A stretch of DNA of 64,000 bases from Planctomycetota bacterium. Lineage in GTDB: Bacteria; Planctomycetota; Planctomycetia; Gemmatales; Gemmataceae. Location: NCBI GenBank assembly GCA_016191165.1, contig JACPPF010000091.1, forward strand, positions 1-64,000, in the 5' to 3' direction. Of this stretch, positions 10,901 to 16,979 are shown one piece after another. The notes below the pieces were generated by a model. That model was not told the DNA's origin. It worked only from the letters and a program-made list of their open reading frames with translations, and did not search any database. A program made the translations under genes and the position numbers. Position 1 is the stretch's first letter. The number at the start of each line of letters is the position of its first letter.

Positions 10901-12040
10901 ATGCTGGGCGTGGTCAGCGTGGTGTGCTTGCTGGGCTTGCTCGGACAGGAGTTCGTTTTCTATGACGCCGCAGTGCGCAGAACGCTGCTTCGGCTGGAAT
11001 GGGGCATCTTCAGCAGCCTGGCGATCTTTGGCGTGACGGCGCTGGCTCTTCACTCAGCGCTCGCAACGGGAGCCGACCCGTATGGCATCGAAGGGGAGCG
11101 CCGTTCTGTTTATGTTTATCTGACGGAGTTTCTCGCCCTGGCGCTTCTCGCGCATTTGCGATTGAACTTACCGGCGCTTATTCCGCCGGTGCTCGGGCAA
11201 TACTGGTTTCTTTCGGTGATGGTGCTGGCGTTCCTTGGCATTGCGCTGGGAGATCTATTCACACGCCGTGGCCTTCCGGTCCTGGCGACGCCGATCAAAC
11301 GCAGTGCGATGGTGCTGGCGTTTGTTCCGGTGTTGGCGTTTCGGCTGGTCATGTTCAGCGACGTGTTGCAACCGCTGGCCGGGCCGATACCGGGTTTGAC
11401 GCCGTTCCTGGCCTACCTCGCGCGCATGTCCGCCAATTATCCGATGGAGGCATTGTGCTGGGTCTTGCTCGGGGTGTTCTTCGGCTGGCTCGCGAAACTG
11501 CGCGATTCCGCCAACCATGGCGTCTTCGCGGCACTGTGGATCAACTTTGGCGTCTGGGTCTTGCTCGGCCATGAAGACGCCACGACGTTCTTGCAGCGGC
11601 CGCAACTCTGGTTGATTCCGCTGGGGCTGATCATTCTGGTCGCGGAGCATGTCAATCGCGATCGCCTCGGCTTTTGGCCCAGCCTGTCGGTGCGCTACAG
11701 CGGCTTGCTTTGCATTTACCTTTCATCGACGATCGAAATGTTCATGGAGGGTCTGGGCGCAAACCCGATCTTTCCGATCGCGCTGGCCCTGCTGGCGGTT
11801 GTCGGCATGATGCTTGGCATTCTATTCCGGGTGCGCGCCTTTCTTTTGTCGGGCTTCCTGGCGCTGCTTGTCGTCGTGTTCGCACAAATCTGGCATGCCG
11901 CGGTGGATCGGCATCACACCTGGATCTGGTGGGCCTGCGGCATCCTGCTGGGCGTGATCATCCTGGCGACGTTCGCACTTTTTGAAAAACATCGCAACGA
12001 GGTGCTGAAGGTGCTTGACAACATGAAGCGCTGGCATTGA
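4916..12040 (+). CDS. Giant polytopic membrane protein with N-terminal zinc ribbon (2374 aa)
   Basis: Residues 1-35 form a membrane segment. A zinc ribbon follows, with pairs C55/C58 and C69/C72. A soluble helical part (about 75-300) contains a helical-repeat-like stretch and ends in a proline-rich linker. From about residue 325 to the end the chain is almost continuously hydrophobic, with dozens of probable membrane helices separated by short Arg-rich loops. The GTG start at 4916 follows a G-rich stretch (gatcgggggg) that can serve as ribosome-binding site. I recognise no catalytic motif. The architecture resembles the uncharacterised 'predicted membrane protein' families in bacteria that repeat a multi-helix unit. 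It follows the kinase gene but with its own promoter-like island, so co-function is only a suggestion. Coding status is certain; function is unknown. Confidence 0.9.
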   Translation: MEILAGLVCFVVVLALFLAIIAVVGHGLWLMAAGIFGRDHANATPRSRSRLFRACVGCGDEFRSDENCCPWCGLDPHGKSAHELNDLEAAARMVQRLRDDGTLATETAEAVYQGIERRQRELLPTRSSRRTVEPIREPEAGPNAQLEAWLGVDLGVGLTVERKQKALALLRALSPEDLRTLSAATLAGAARLQNAVGLMSRARETYQMVLECHPESAWAAQAALESLRLALRVEDQATAGALAEVVEKRPDWIAAAPELAGLVDRVLGKEAEVVSEPAPAPALETVNPGVPSLPPLPIETPAAPPPPRRSFAEWIGVFMEERNILWGELIGGTLIVGCSIALVISLWKTLEGIEFFPFLILAAITSALFAAGFYTLHHWKLESTSRGLLLIATLLVPLSFLVLAGLIETESAGLLYYATGGASLTLFGWLLLRSSRILIQAPLEIPGSALAVALAVLVPAGAQLAAPLALADDSRRLTFLYLLSLLPALAQASVLGWLLLRLSDAKSWSIARLVAMLIALGSVTFACGSVFGFLVGYPLRFVDLSQLLVPLAPALTLMGTPILFSGILTRRKLRTSPSPEMIEANPGETDTAGLWRTLGTALGLTGIVVMFGGFVISIDDPIHRGIAGSINLAALLSAAWVLRVPVLHGPAQVYLAALAIFGWDFDPLRLIESPASALKLVGLLAVQVALAEWLARRNRGLDARFYAAGGAVSTGLALLLNFPFWFTDPGIAALVFGSVAAIWWAANLRWRLAEISYACSTALAVAIYFASRYALDLPMVERMLWVLLTHATICLGACVGLRLGPARLNDSFRVPLEIAGLIATGLAAGVIGIELFDEAASWATLCQASAWLAGLWLMIAVLESLPLLFAGFQIALSLVWFFGAAAWLTIQGWHWREPHSVQIHLLGLATLGLFWEVIRLGASSRPRLARLVVPTFCGVDRVITGGVFVVYYVLCLSVVSWSVGRELTPTADGWRLFPADWQAQAFSIWAWLPLAPLVGVLLLRFRQREVALPLLGCTLLALALPTLASGTWFDADLAGASALRWGLMLCYALGGVLLWNRRLLGAKAERVPSRAIRGLLAFAALAPVLVITLIVTATKLSGLPLGGPESGVFQAMGGPASLLIPLALLSATLAGHGLRERLAYYLLAAGMLLTATSVGAYFLALQRMEQPFDQAWVAPVALILATGTIWLATIGWTWVASVLELSEPRPLLDSTLLSLLGFLGAVLFAGVLGSALLWIMFGSGDDGRTWTQTVGSPWSWLAFALLAFGSCFLHWQRRAAVPLHLLGFLGMAAVGVAACSVEVLFRDQGFSALMFLSGVFACGWVASQLYLDPKRAPSWLTCSQDLHESIWYAVLPGGLAMFLGSAALFDGTKPAVWSAESIVLAACASGLLAYQRKKELWASFATMLLLPACTILVLHFDAENPSRWLRVIQLDLAILGGMSIVRLGLRRHLAMTDSVRALRHLPIQLGLGLAGIGILYFIAALSFAPQPAQPGEWLSLSADWAGWLALVTNGAAALWYFALVAPRHIVHVFTVLGLMAGIAIAGSAEMGFGGAWVAHHVLTLTWTLLGLVVLILAWTGQTQIGIGPRFWPAERRSRWADFVRQCFPALTARVWVTLCGGLVVALLLRAASVEPGRVAWSVGNTLAVSVLLGALAIWARASFFVYASGLLFNVIGLLLFSAWSSHRFNLRGPMLGNDEWLSYGILAQVLSFGVAAIVWSMLERKLHGKGFDLERDDSLSFPQFALNAGIHLLAVGVVLSNGLHLAGEEIRIGMTLAWIALGVLALAVGFEFLRPQARGFTRHQFYTCGLLAIGLGLHGLALPNADWLRFATLMLAGYVLLIVVLARLIHAIPKLRGLSELSDGRWFWNFQLGTVALIGILSTWLALTQTTAMNRLAGALGCGIVALAAYLLIHPWPRIHGHISAVPIWMALVLALASMVNACWGCIDLDMPAIWLQRTGALMGVLGLATLALRLGPARWLNATVWTTPMQALGSMLGVVSVVCLLGLLGQEFVFYDAAVRRTLLRLEWGIFSSLAIFGVTALALHSALATGADPYGIEGERRSVYVYLTEFLALALLAHLRLNLPALIPPVLGQYWFLSVMVLAFLGIALGDLFTRRGLPVLATPIKRSAMVLAFVPVLAFRLVMFSDVLQPLAGPIPGLTPFLAYLARMSANYPMEALCWVLLGVFFGWLAKLRDSANHGVFAALWINFGVWVLLGHEDATTFLQRPQLWLIPLGLIILVAEHVNRDRLGFWPSLSVRYSGLLCIYLSSTIEMFMEGLGANPIFPIALALLAVVGMMLGILFRVRAFLLSGFLALLVVVFAQIWHAAVDRHHTWIWWACGILLGVIILATFALFEKHRNEVLKVLDNMKRWH

Positions 12041-12121
12041 GGGCGCGGGCAAGGCCAGGCGGCGGCGCACGGAAGGATCCGCCAACCTTCGCTTGCGCCG
12101 CAGCGTCGGAAAGGTCGGCCT

Positions 12122-12219
12122 GGCTCAAGTGAAGGTCCAAGCGAGCCGCCGGGTTTGTCGCGGCGGTGCAACTCGATTCGGCCTGGTTTACCGCAAGGAC
12201 AAGACCGGTGGCCCGCGGA
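12122..12219. repeat. 98-bp dispersed repeat with hairpin arms, copy 1
   Basis: Aligned by eye it matches 13491-13588 at roughly three quarters of positions, without gaps and in the same orientation. It begins GGCTCAAGTGAAGGTC and contains GCGAGCCGCC near one end and GGTGGCCCGC near the other, which pair as a long stem. The two copies bracket the SH3-like gene. Confidence 0.75.
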
Positions 12220-12239
12220 TGGTCGGTTCCCCTGATGGC

Positions 12240-13298
12240 TCAGCGCTGGGCATCCGCCACGGCGACGTGCGACGCGACCACGTATTGCAAACGGACCGCG
12301 CTTTCGGGTCGCCACATCGTTGGGCCATAAACCGCGATGGTTCGCCCAAGGTAGGAATTCAACGACTTGCCCGGATTCGTCGTGATGTAGGTCAGCACGC
12401 GTCCCTGGTTGTCCTCCAGGGAATAGATTGGCTGGTTGTCCTCGCGCGTCATGCGGGTATCGCGCAGTCGGCCGTAGGTCGTCCAGGCTGCCGCCTGCAA
12501 TTGTTGAAGGTTGCCCAGCGCGCCTGGCGTGAAAGCGCTGCGCGACTGGTCCGGCTTTTGCCCCGACGTCGGCGTGAGCGGGCTCTGCGACAGGGTCGCC
12601 AGCCGGTTCATGGCCAGGTACTTTGCGTTTTGATCGGTCGAGTTGTTGGCGACCAGCTGAAAAAGCTGGCGCGCGCCATTGATATCGCCCGCTTGCAGCG
12701 CCTGCTCCGCCTTGGCAAGATCGGCGTTGGCGCCCATGCCGTCCGGCGTGCGATTCCAGGACGGCGGGCCACTCGTGGTCGAGACCACCGGCGTGGGGCT
12801 TACGGAATCCTTCGGAATATAACGCACCTCGCTCGGATGCGGCTGAATCGGCAGCCACGTGTCACCGTTGATCGTCAAGGGCCGATCGACTACGACGACA
12901 ATGGTCCCGGTGGTCAACTTCATGCTCTCGCGATTGGGCGCCTGATTGACCAGCGTGCTCCCCGGCAAAATCGACACCGGACGGGTCGGGTCGGCGTCCA
13001 CGAAGCCCAGTCGATCCCCCTGCTTGGCGAAGCGAACCGATCGCCCGCTGATCCAGCTAAACGAACCCGTCGGCGGCATCACTTCGAGCCAGCCCGGCGC
13101 CTCCTTGGATTCCCGCAGCACGAAGACGCGGTCGTTGCGCTGCAACTTCGACGTCGGGTAAAACTGCTTGCTCGGCCCGCTGCGAACCTCGACTTCGCTT
13201 TGCAAGATTATGGCCTGCCCCTGCGTCACCTGCCCAGCCGCCGGCGCGGCCGCGGCCAGGATGCCCAACATCGCCGCCAGCCATGTTCGTTGTCGCAT
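12240..13298 (-). CDS. Secreted protein with SH3-like domains
   Basis: A 352-residue exported protein. Residues 1-22 (MRQRTWLAAMLGILAAAAP...) are a signal peptide. Residues of about 25-90 form a bacterial SH3-like domain: EVEVRSGPSKQFYPT, then VFVLRESKEAPGWLEVMPP and SWISGRSVRF. A second, more degenerate SH3-like unit lies at about 95-165. The C-terminal half has a helical part (LAKAEQALQAGDINGARQLFQLV) resembling a TPR. I chose the ATG at 13298 over an upstream GTG at 13322 because AGAGG lies nine bases before it and a promoter fits upstream. SH3-like domains of this kind bind cell-wall or surface ligands, but the ligand here is unknown. The gene is flanked by 98-bp direct repeats. Confidence 0.82.
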   Translation of the reverse strand: MRQRTWLAAMLGILAAAAPAAGQVTQGQAIILQSEVEVRSGPSKQFYPTSKLQRNDRVFVLRESKEAPGWLEVMPPTGSFSWISGRSVRFAKQGDRLGFVDADPTRPVSILPGSTLVNQAPNRESMKLTTGTIVVVVDRPLTINGDTWLPIQPHPSEVRYIPKDSVSPTPVVSTTSGPPSWNRTPDGMGANADLAKAEQALQAGDINGARQLFQLVANNSTDQNAKYLAMNRLATLSQSPLTPTSGQKPDQSRSAFTPGALGNLQQLQAAAWTTYGRLRDTRMTREDNQPIYSLEDNQGRVLTYITTNPGKSLNSYLGRTIAVYGPTMWRPESAVRLQYVVASHVAVADAQR

Positions 13299-13338
13299 GG
13301 TCCAAGTCCTCTTGATTTTCACGATCCGGAGCCGACCG

Positions 13339-13366
13339 TTTATAATAAGATCGACCTTTCAATCAA
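13339..13366 (-). promoter_or_regulatory. Candidate promoter of the SH3-like protein gene
   Basis: On the minus strand, TTGATT (13361-13366) and TATAAA (13339-13344) are 16 bases apart. The predicted leader to the ATG at 13298 would be about 35 bases and carries the AGAGG site. Confidence 0.45.
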
Positions 13367-13490
13367 GCCCACATCAGTGAAATGCCCGGGGGGCACAACC
13401 GCGCAGCAAAATGGCCTGAGCAAACCGGGCGAACTGGGCAAACGCCCTGCCCGGGTTCCGCCGGTCTGCGGACCGCAAACGGGAGGGCTT

Positions 13491-13588
13491 GGTTCAAGTG
13501 AAGGTCACAGCGAGCCGCCGGGCTCGTCCCGCCGGTGCATCCCGATCCGCCTTGTTTCACTGTCGGGACAAGCCGGGTGGCTCGCAGA
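13491..13588. repeat. 98-bp dispersed repeat with hairpin arms, copy 2
   Basis: Partner of 12122-12219. Its arms are better preserved: GCGAGCCGCCGGGCTCGTCC on the left pairs with GGACAAGCCGGGTGGCTCGC on the right over about 20 bp with few mismatches, leaving a loop of roughly 35 bases. It ends about 60 bp before the pepE start. Confidence 0.78.
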
Positions 13589-13646
13589 TTGTTTGTTACC
13601 GTAAAATCGATGGATTTGAACCAGGCCAACGGGAGACCAAACCAAG

Positions 13647-14363
13647 ATGCGCATCCTCCTTGGCAGCGGCGGCTTTCGCACGGACGATAGGGTTCGCAAT
13701 TTGCGCGCACACCTTCGCAGCCATCTTGGCTCGATCCAGCGTATCCTTTTCATCCCATACGCCCTGGCCGATCACGAGAAATACGCGCAGACCATGATCG
13801 AGCGCGGCCTGAATGCCGACTACGAACTCATCGGTATCCACCGCTGCGCCGACCCGGTCGCCGCCGTGCAGGCTGCCGAGGCGATCTACGTCGGCGGGGG
13901 CAATACGTTTCGTCTGCTCACCGCACTTTATCAGCAGGGGCTACTCGAACCGATCCGGGAGCGCGTCGCGGCGGGAGTGCCCTACGTCGGCGTCAGTGCC
14001 GGATCGAACGTCGCCTGTCCCACGATCATGACCACCAATGACATGCCGATCGTCCAGCCGCCGACCTTCAAGGCGCTCGGCCTGGTGCCGTTTCAGATCA
14101 ACGCCCACTATTACGCCGGTCACAACTGGATCAAGGCGGGCGACACGCTCATCGAACATTTCGGCGAAACCCGCGACGACCGCCTGCGCGAATTCCACGA
14201 GGTGAACGACACTCCCGTCGTCGGGCTTTATGAGGCCGGTGTTCTGGTGTGCGACGGCGCGACCGTCCACCTTCACGACGCGCCGGCGAGGCTTTTCCGC
14301 AAGGGCCAAGAGCCGATTGATGTCGCACCGGGAGCGGAGCTAATGCGCTACTTCGGCGGCTGA
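13647..14363 (+). CDS. pepE: Alpha-aspartyl dipeptidase (peptidase E, S51 family)
   Basis: A 238-residue cytoplasmic serine peptidase that cleaves dipeptides with N-terminal aspartate. The start MRILLGSGG, the central IYVGGGNTFRLL and the nucleophile elbow VGVSAGSNVACPTIMTTND are characteristic of peptidase E. The serine of SAGSN is the expected nucleophile. The later NAHYYAGHNW stretch carries the expected histidine region, although the canonical order of aspartate and histidine should be checked by alignment. Length agrees with PepE (about 230). It is a stand-alone gene, convergent with priA, and a short palindrome lies between the two stops. The ATG follows GGGAGACC, a modest ribosome-binding site. 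Confidence 0.88.
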   Translation: MRILLGSGGFRTDDRVRNLRAHLRSHLGSIQRILFIPYALADHEKYAQTMIERGLNADYELIGIHRCADPVAAVQAAEAIYVGGGNTFRLLTALYQQGLLEPIRERVAAGVPYVGVSAGSNVACPTIMTTNDMPIVQPPTFKALGLVPFQINAHYYAGHNWIKAGDTLIEHFGETRDDRLREFHEVNDTPVVGLYEAGVLVCDGATVHLHDAPARLFRKGQEPIDVAPGAELMRYFGG

Positions 14364-14414
14364 ATAAGACACCTCCGCGTGCGGCTTGGCTTTCGCAAAT
14401 CGCCATGCGAACGC

Positions 14415-14432
14415 TACGCCGCAAGCGGCGTA
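14415..14432. repeat. Perfect palindrome between convergent pepE and priA
   Basis: TACGCCGC-AA-GCGGCGTA-type hairpin with an 8-bp stem in the 89-bp gap between the two stop codons. It could act as a transcription barrier. It resembles GACGCCGCGTGCGGCGTC at 53084. Confidence 0.5.
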
Positions 14433-14452
14433 TGCGTAATACGTATTGTTGC

Positions 14453-16822
14453 TTACAGCATATCCTGCGGATCGATATCCACCGTCAACTCAACGCCGCT
14501 CGGCAATCGCACGGTTGGCAGCACGGCGCGCAGGACCTGGTGTAATAAGCTGGAGCTGGCGCTGTGCATCTGGAAGTGGAAGCGGAAGTTGCCCTTGAGC
14601 CGAAACACCGGCGCTTCCGCGGGACCGAGCAGACGCAGGCCGGCTCTCGCCCCCGACCCTTCTCCCGGAGGGAGAGGTTGGCCGGCGTGGCGCTCAAGTT
14701 CAAGGCGAAAGCCGTCGGCGAGGCGATCGGCATAATCGTTGCCCGCCTTCTCGTCTTTGGACCGCACGATGAGCCTCGCCATGCGCTGGATTGGCGGATA
14801 GTTGTGTGCCTTGCGCTGCTGCATCTCTTCATGGGCGAACGTGAGGTAGTCGTGCTGGGCGGCGAGGATGATCGCGGGATGTTCGGGTTGCCAGGTCTGA
14901 ATGTAAACGAAGCCCGCCTGATCGCCGCGGCCCGTGCGACCGGCGACCTGGGCCAAAAGCTGAAACGTCCGCTCCGAAGCACGGAAGTCGGCATGGTGCA
15001 ATCCCACGTCCGCGTTGACGACGCCGACCAGCGTGACATTCGGAAAATCGAGCCCCTTGGCGATCATCTGCGTTCCCAGCAAGATCTGGATCTCGCCGCG
15101 GCGAAACGCCTCGAGCACTTTCTGATGGCTGCCAGGACGCTTCATCGTATCGCTATCCATGCGTTCGACCGCCTTGTGCGGAAATTTCCGCTCGATTTCC
15201 GCTTGCAGTTTCTCCGTACCCATGCCCTGATAGAGCACCTGCCCCGCGCCGCACACCGGACATTTGTCGGGCGGCTTTTGCTCGAAGCCGCAGTAGTGGC
15301 ACATCGTGACGTGCCGTTCCTTGTGGTAGGTCATCGACAGATCGCAAAACTTGCACTGTTCGACGTGCCCACACGCCGGGCAGTGCAGATAGGTCGAGAA
15401 CCCGCGGCGGTTCAGTAGCAGCATCACCTGCCCGCCAATGTCAAGGGCGTGTTTCATGGCGCGTTCAAGCGTGGGACTGATGCCGTGCGGCTTCTTGTCG
15501 GCATGGCGATCGTGCCTGAGATCGATCAGTTTCACCACGGGCAGCGGTCGATCCATGACCCGTTTGGGCAGTGTTAGCAGCGTGTACTGTCCGCGCAGGG
15601 CATTGTGCCAGCTTTCCAGCGACGGGGTCGCCGAGCCCAGGATGATCGGGATGTTCTCCAGGCGTGCGCGCATGACGGCAACATCGCGGCCATGATAGCG
15701 CGGCGTCTTCTCCTGCTTGAAGCTGGTCTCGTGTTCCTCGTCGATGACGATCAGGCCGAGGTTTTTCGTGGGCGCCAAGACGGCGCTGCGGGCGCCGATG
15801 ATGACCTGCACTTCGCCGCGCGCGATGCGCCGCCAGTGGTTGCCCCGCTCCGCGGTGTGCAAATGGCTGTGCAAGATCGCGATATTCTGGCAGCGGCCCT
15901 TGAAGGCGGCAATCGTTTGCGGCGTCAAGCTGATCTCGGGCACGAGGACGAGAGCTTCCTTGCCCTGACGAACGACTTCCTCGATGGCGCGGAGATAGAG
16001 CTCCGTCTTGCCGCTGCCAGTGATGCCGTGCAGGAGAAAGGGATGAAAACCCCCGGCTTGTAGGATCGGCTCGATCTTGGCCCAGGCGGCGGCTTGATCG
16101 GCGGTCAATTCGATTGCGCCGCCGTGTTGCCGTTCGCCTTGGGCGAACGGGGGTTCCGTGGGATCGTTTGGATTCGCGCTCGCCAGAGGCGAGCGGCTAA
16201 ACGGTTGCGAGATCGTGGTCGCGGTCTCGACGCGCCCGGCCTTGCGACGGGCCAAGCCCTTTTCCACCAGCGCCTCGATCGGGGCCGCGCCGCACCCGGT
16301 TTCGGCCGTCACCTGGCGAAGTTCGACCGGCGTCGGATGCGTTTGCAGATACTCGAAAACTCGCTTCTGCTTGGGCGAGAGATGCGGCAACGGAATGGGA
16401 AGTTGGGATTCTGGAACCAATTCCAGCAAGGGAACTTGTTTTGTGCCCGCCAGTTTCTTGACGCCGGCCGGGACAACCGCGTTGAGCACCTGGCCCCAGC
16501 CGCAGAGGTAATAATCCGCCATCCAGCGCGTCAACTTGAGCAGGTGTTCGGTCAGCAACGATTCATCATCAAGCACCTGGAGGATCGATTTGACTTTGCG
16601 CTCGGGCTTCGCGTAAGCCACGCCGACGCAGAAGCCGATCGTCTGGCGATCGCCGCGCCCAAACGGCGCTAGCACGCGCTTGCCGACGCCGATCTGGTCG
16701 AGCAGCGAGCCAGGCACGGCATAGGTGTAGGCGTGATCGAGCGGGCGGTCGAAGACGATCTCGGCGAAGCTCGTCTCGACCGAGGTGGCGATTTCATAAG
16801 GCTGGAAAAGGGTCGGTTGCAT
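14453..16822 (-). CDS. priA: Primosomal protein N' (replication restart helicase PriA)
   Basis: A 789-residue superfamily 2 helicase that reloads the replisome at stalled forks. The N-terminal DNA-binding part begins EIVFDRPLDHAYTYAVP. The helicase has Walker A GITGSGKTELYLRAI (about 266-280), IIGARSAVLAP, the DEEH box, LGSATPSLES and, further on, VAGRTGRGDQ. Zinc-binding cysteines are seen in CPACGHVEQCKFCDL and HYCGFEQKPPDKCPVCGAG. The C-terminus LLGPAEAPVFRLKG matches the family. Two repeat-derived peptides are inserted: residues about 205-234 (palindromes at 16130-16203), between the winged-helix part and the helicase, and about 714-727 (QPLPPGEGSGARA), just before LGPAEAP. The ATG at 16822 is chosen over a TTG at 16834; neither has a strong ribosome-binding site. 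Confidence 0.93.
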   Translation of the reverse strand: MQPTLFQPYEIATSVETSFAEIVFDRPLDHAYTYAVPGSLLDQIGVGKRVLAPFGRGDRQTIGFCVGVAYAKPERKVKSILQVLDDESLLTEHLLKLTRWMADYYLCGWGQVLNAVVPAGVKKLAGTKQVPLLELVPESQLPIPLPHLSPKQKRVFEYLQTHPTPVELRQVTAETGCGAAPIEALVEKGLARRKAGRVETATTISQPFSRSPLASANPNDPTEPPFAQGERQHGGAIELTADQAAAWAKIEPILQAGGFHPFLLHGITGSGKTELYLRAIEEVVRQGKEALVLVPEISLTPQTIAAFKGRCQNIAILHSHLHTAERGNHWRRIARGEVQVIIGARSAVLAPTKNLGLIVIDEEHETSFKQEKTPRYHGRDVAVMRARLENIPIILGSATPSLESWHNALRGQYTLLTLPKRVMDRPLPVVKLIDLRHDRHADKKPHGISPTLERAMKHALDIGGQVMLLLNRRGFSTYLHCPACGHVEQCKFCDLSMTYHKERHVTMCHYCGFEQKPPDKCPVCGAGQVLYQGMGTEKLQAEIERKFPHKAVERMDSDTMKRPGSHQKVLEAFRRGEIQILLGTQMIAKGLDFPNVTLVGVVNADVGLHHADFRASERTFQLLAQVAGRTGRGDQAGFVYIQTWQPEHPAIILAAQHDYLTFAHEEMQQRKAHNYPPIQRMARLIVRSKDEKAGNDYADRLADGFRLELERHAGQPLPPGEGSGARAGLRLLGPAEAPVFRLKGNFRFHFQMHSASSSLLHQVLRAVLPTVRLPSGVELTVDIDPQDML
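14641..14678. repeat. C-rich element inside priA
   Basis: Plus-strand CCCCCGACCCTTCTCCCGGA followed by GGGAGAGG, with CTCCCGGAGGGAG as palindromic core. It belongs to the same family as 26548-26590 (selA) and 48505-48542 (DUF1501 gene). Here it is read antisense and encodes about LPPGEGSGARAG near the PriA C-terminus. Confidence 0.75.
16130..16203. repeat. Two palindromes of the TTTAGCCGCTCGCC family inside priA
   Basis: 16130-16150 is a perfect hairpin: CCGTTCGCC, TTG, GGCGAACGG. 16173-16203 reads GCGCTCGCCAGAGGCGAGCG followed by GCTAAAC. Both are in frame in priA and translate to about residues 205-234, a stretch not expected in PriA. Confidence 0.8.
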
Positions 16823-16831
16823 GGAATTACT

Positions 16832-16870
16832 CAAGCCCGATCGTGAGCGCAGCGAACCTGCGGGATCCCG
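16832..16870. repeat. TGAGCGCAGCGAA-loop repeat in the priA leader
   Basis: CCCGATCG TGAGCGCAGCGAA CCTGCGGG. The loop is identical to the copies at 21544-21621 and 55516-55548, but the left arm no longer matches the right arm. It sits ten bases upstream of the priA ATG. Confidence 0.6.
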
Positions 16871-16979
16871 TCATTTCCTCCACTTTACGCGGGAAAACTG
16901 TGAAACGCGAGGTCAGTTGTGACTACTCGTATTGGGTCGGATCCCGCGCGGTGTCGCGCGGGCGCTAAATGGGGAAAGG

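Noticed and set aside
12093-13604. A 503-codon plus-strand frame over the SH3-like gene
   Set aside because: It runs through both 98-bp repeats and is arginine-rich; the minus-strand gene has a signal peptide, promoter and SH3 motifs.
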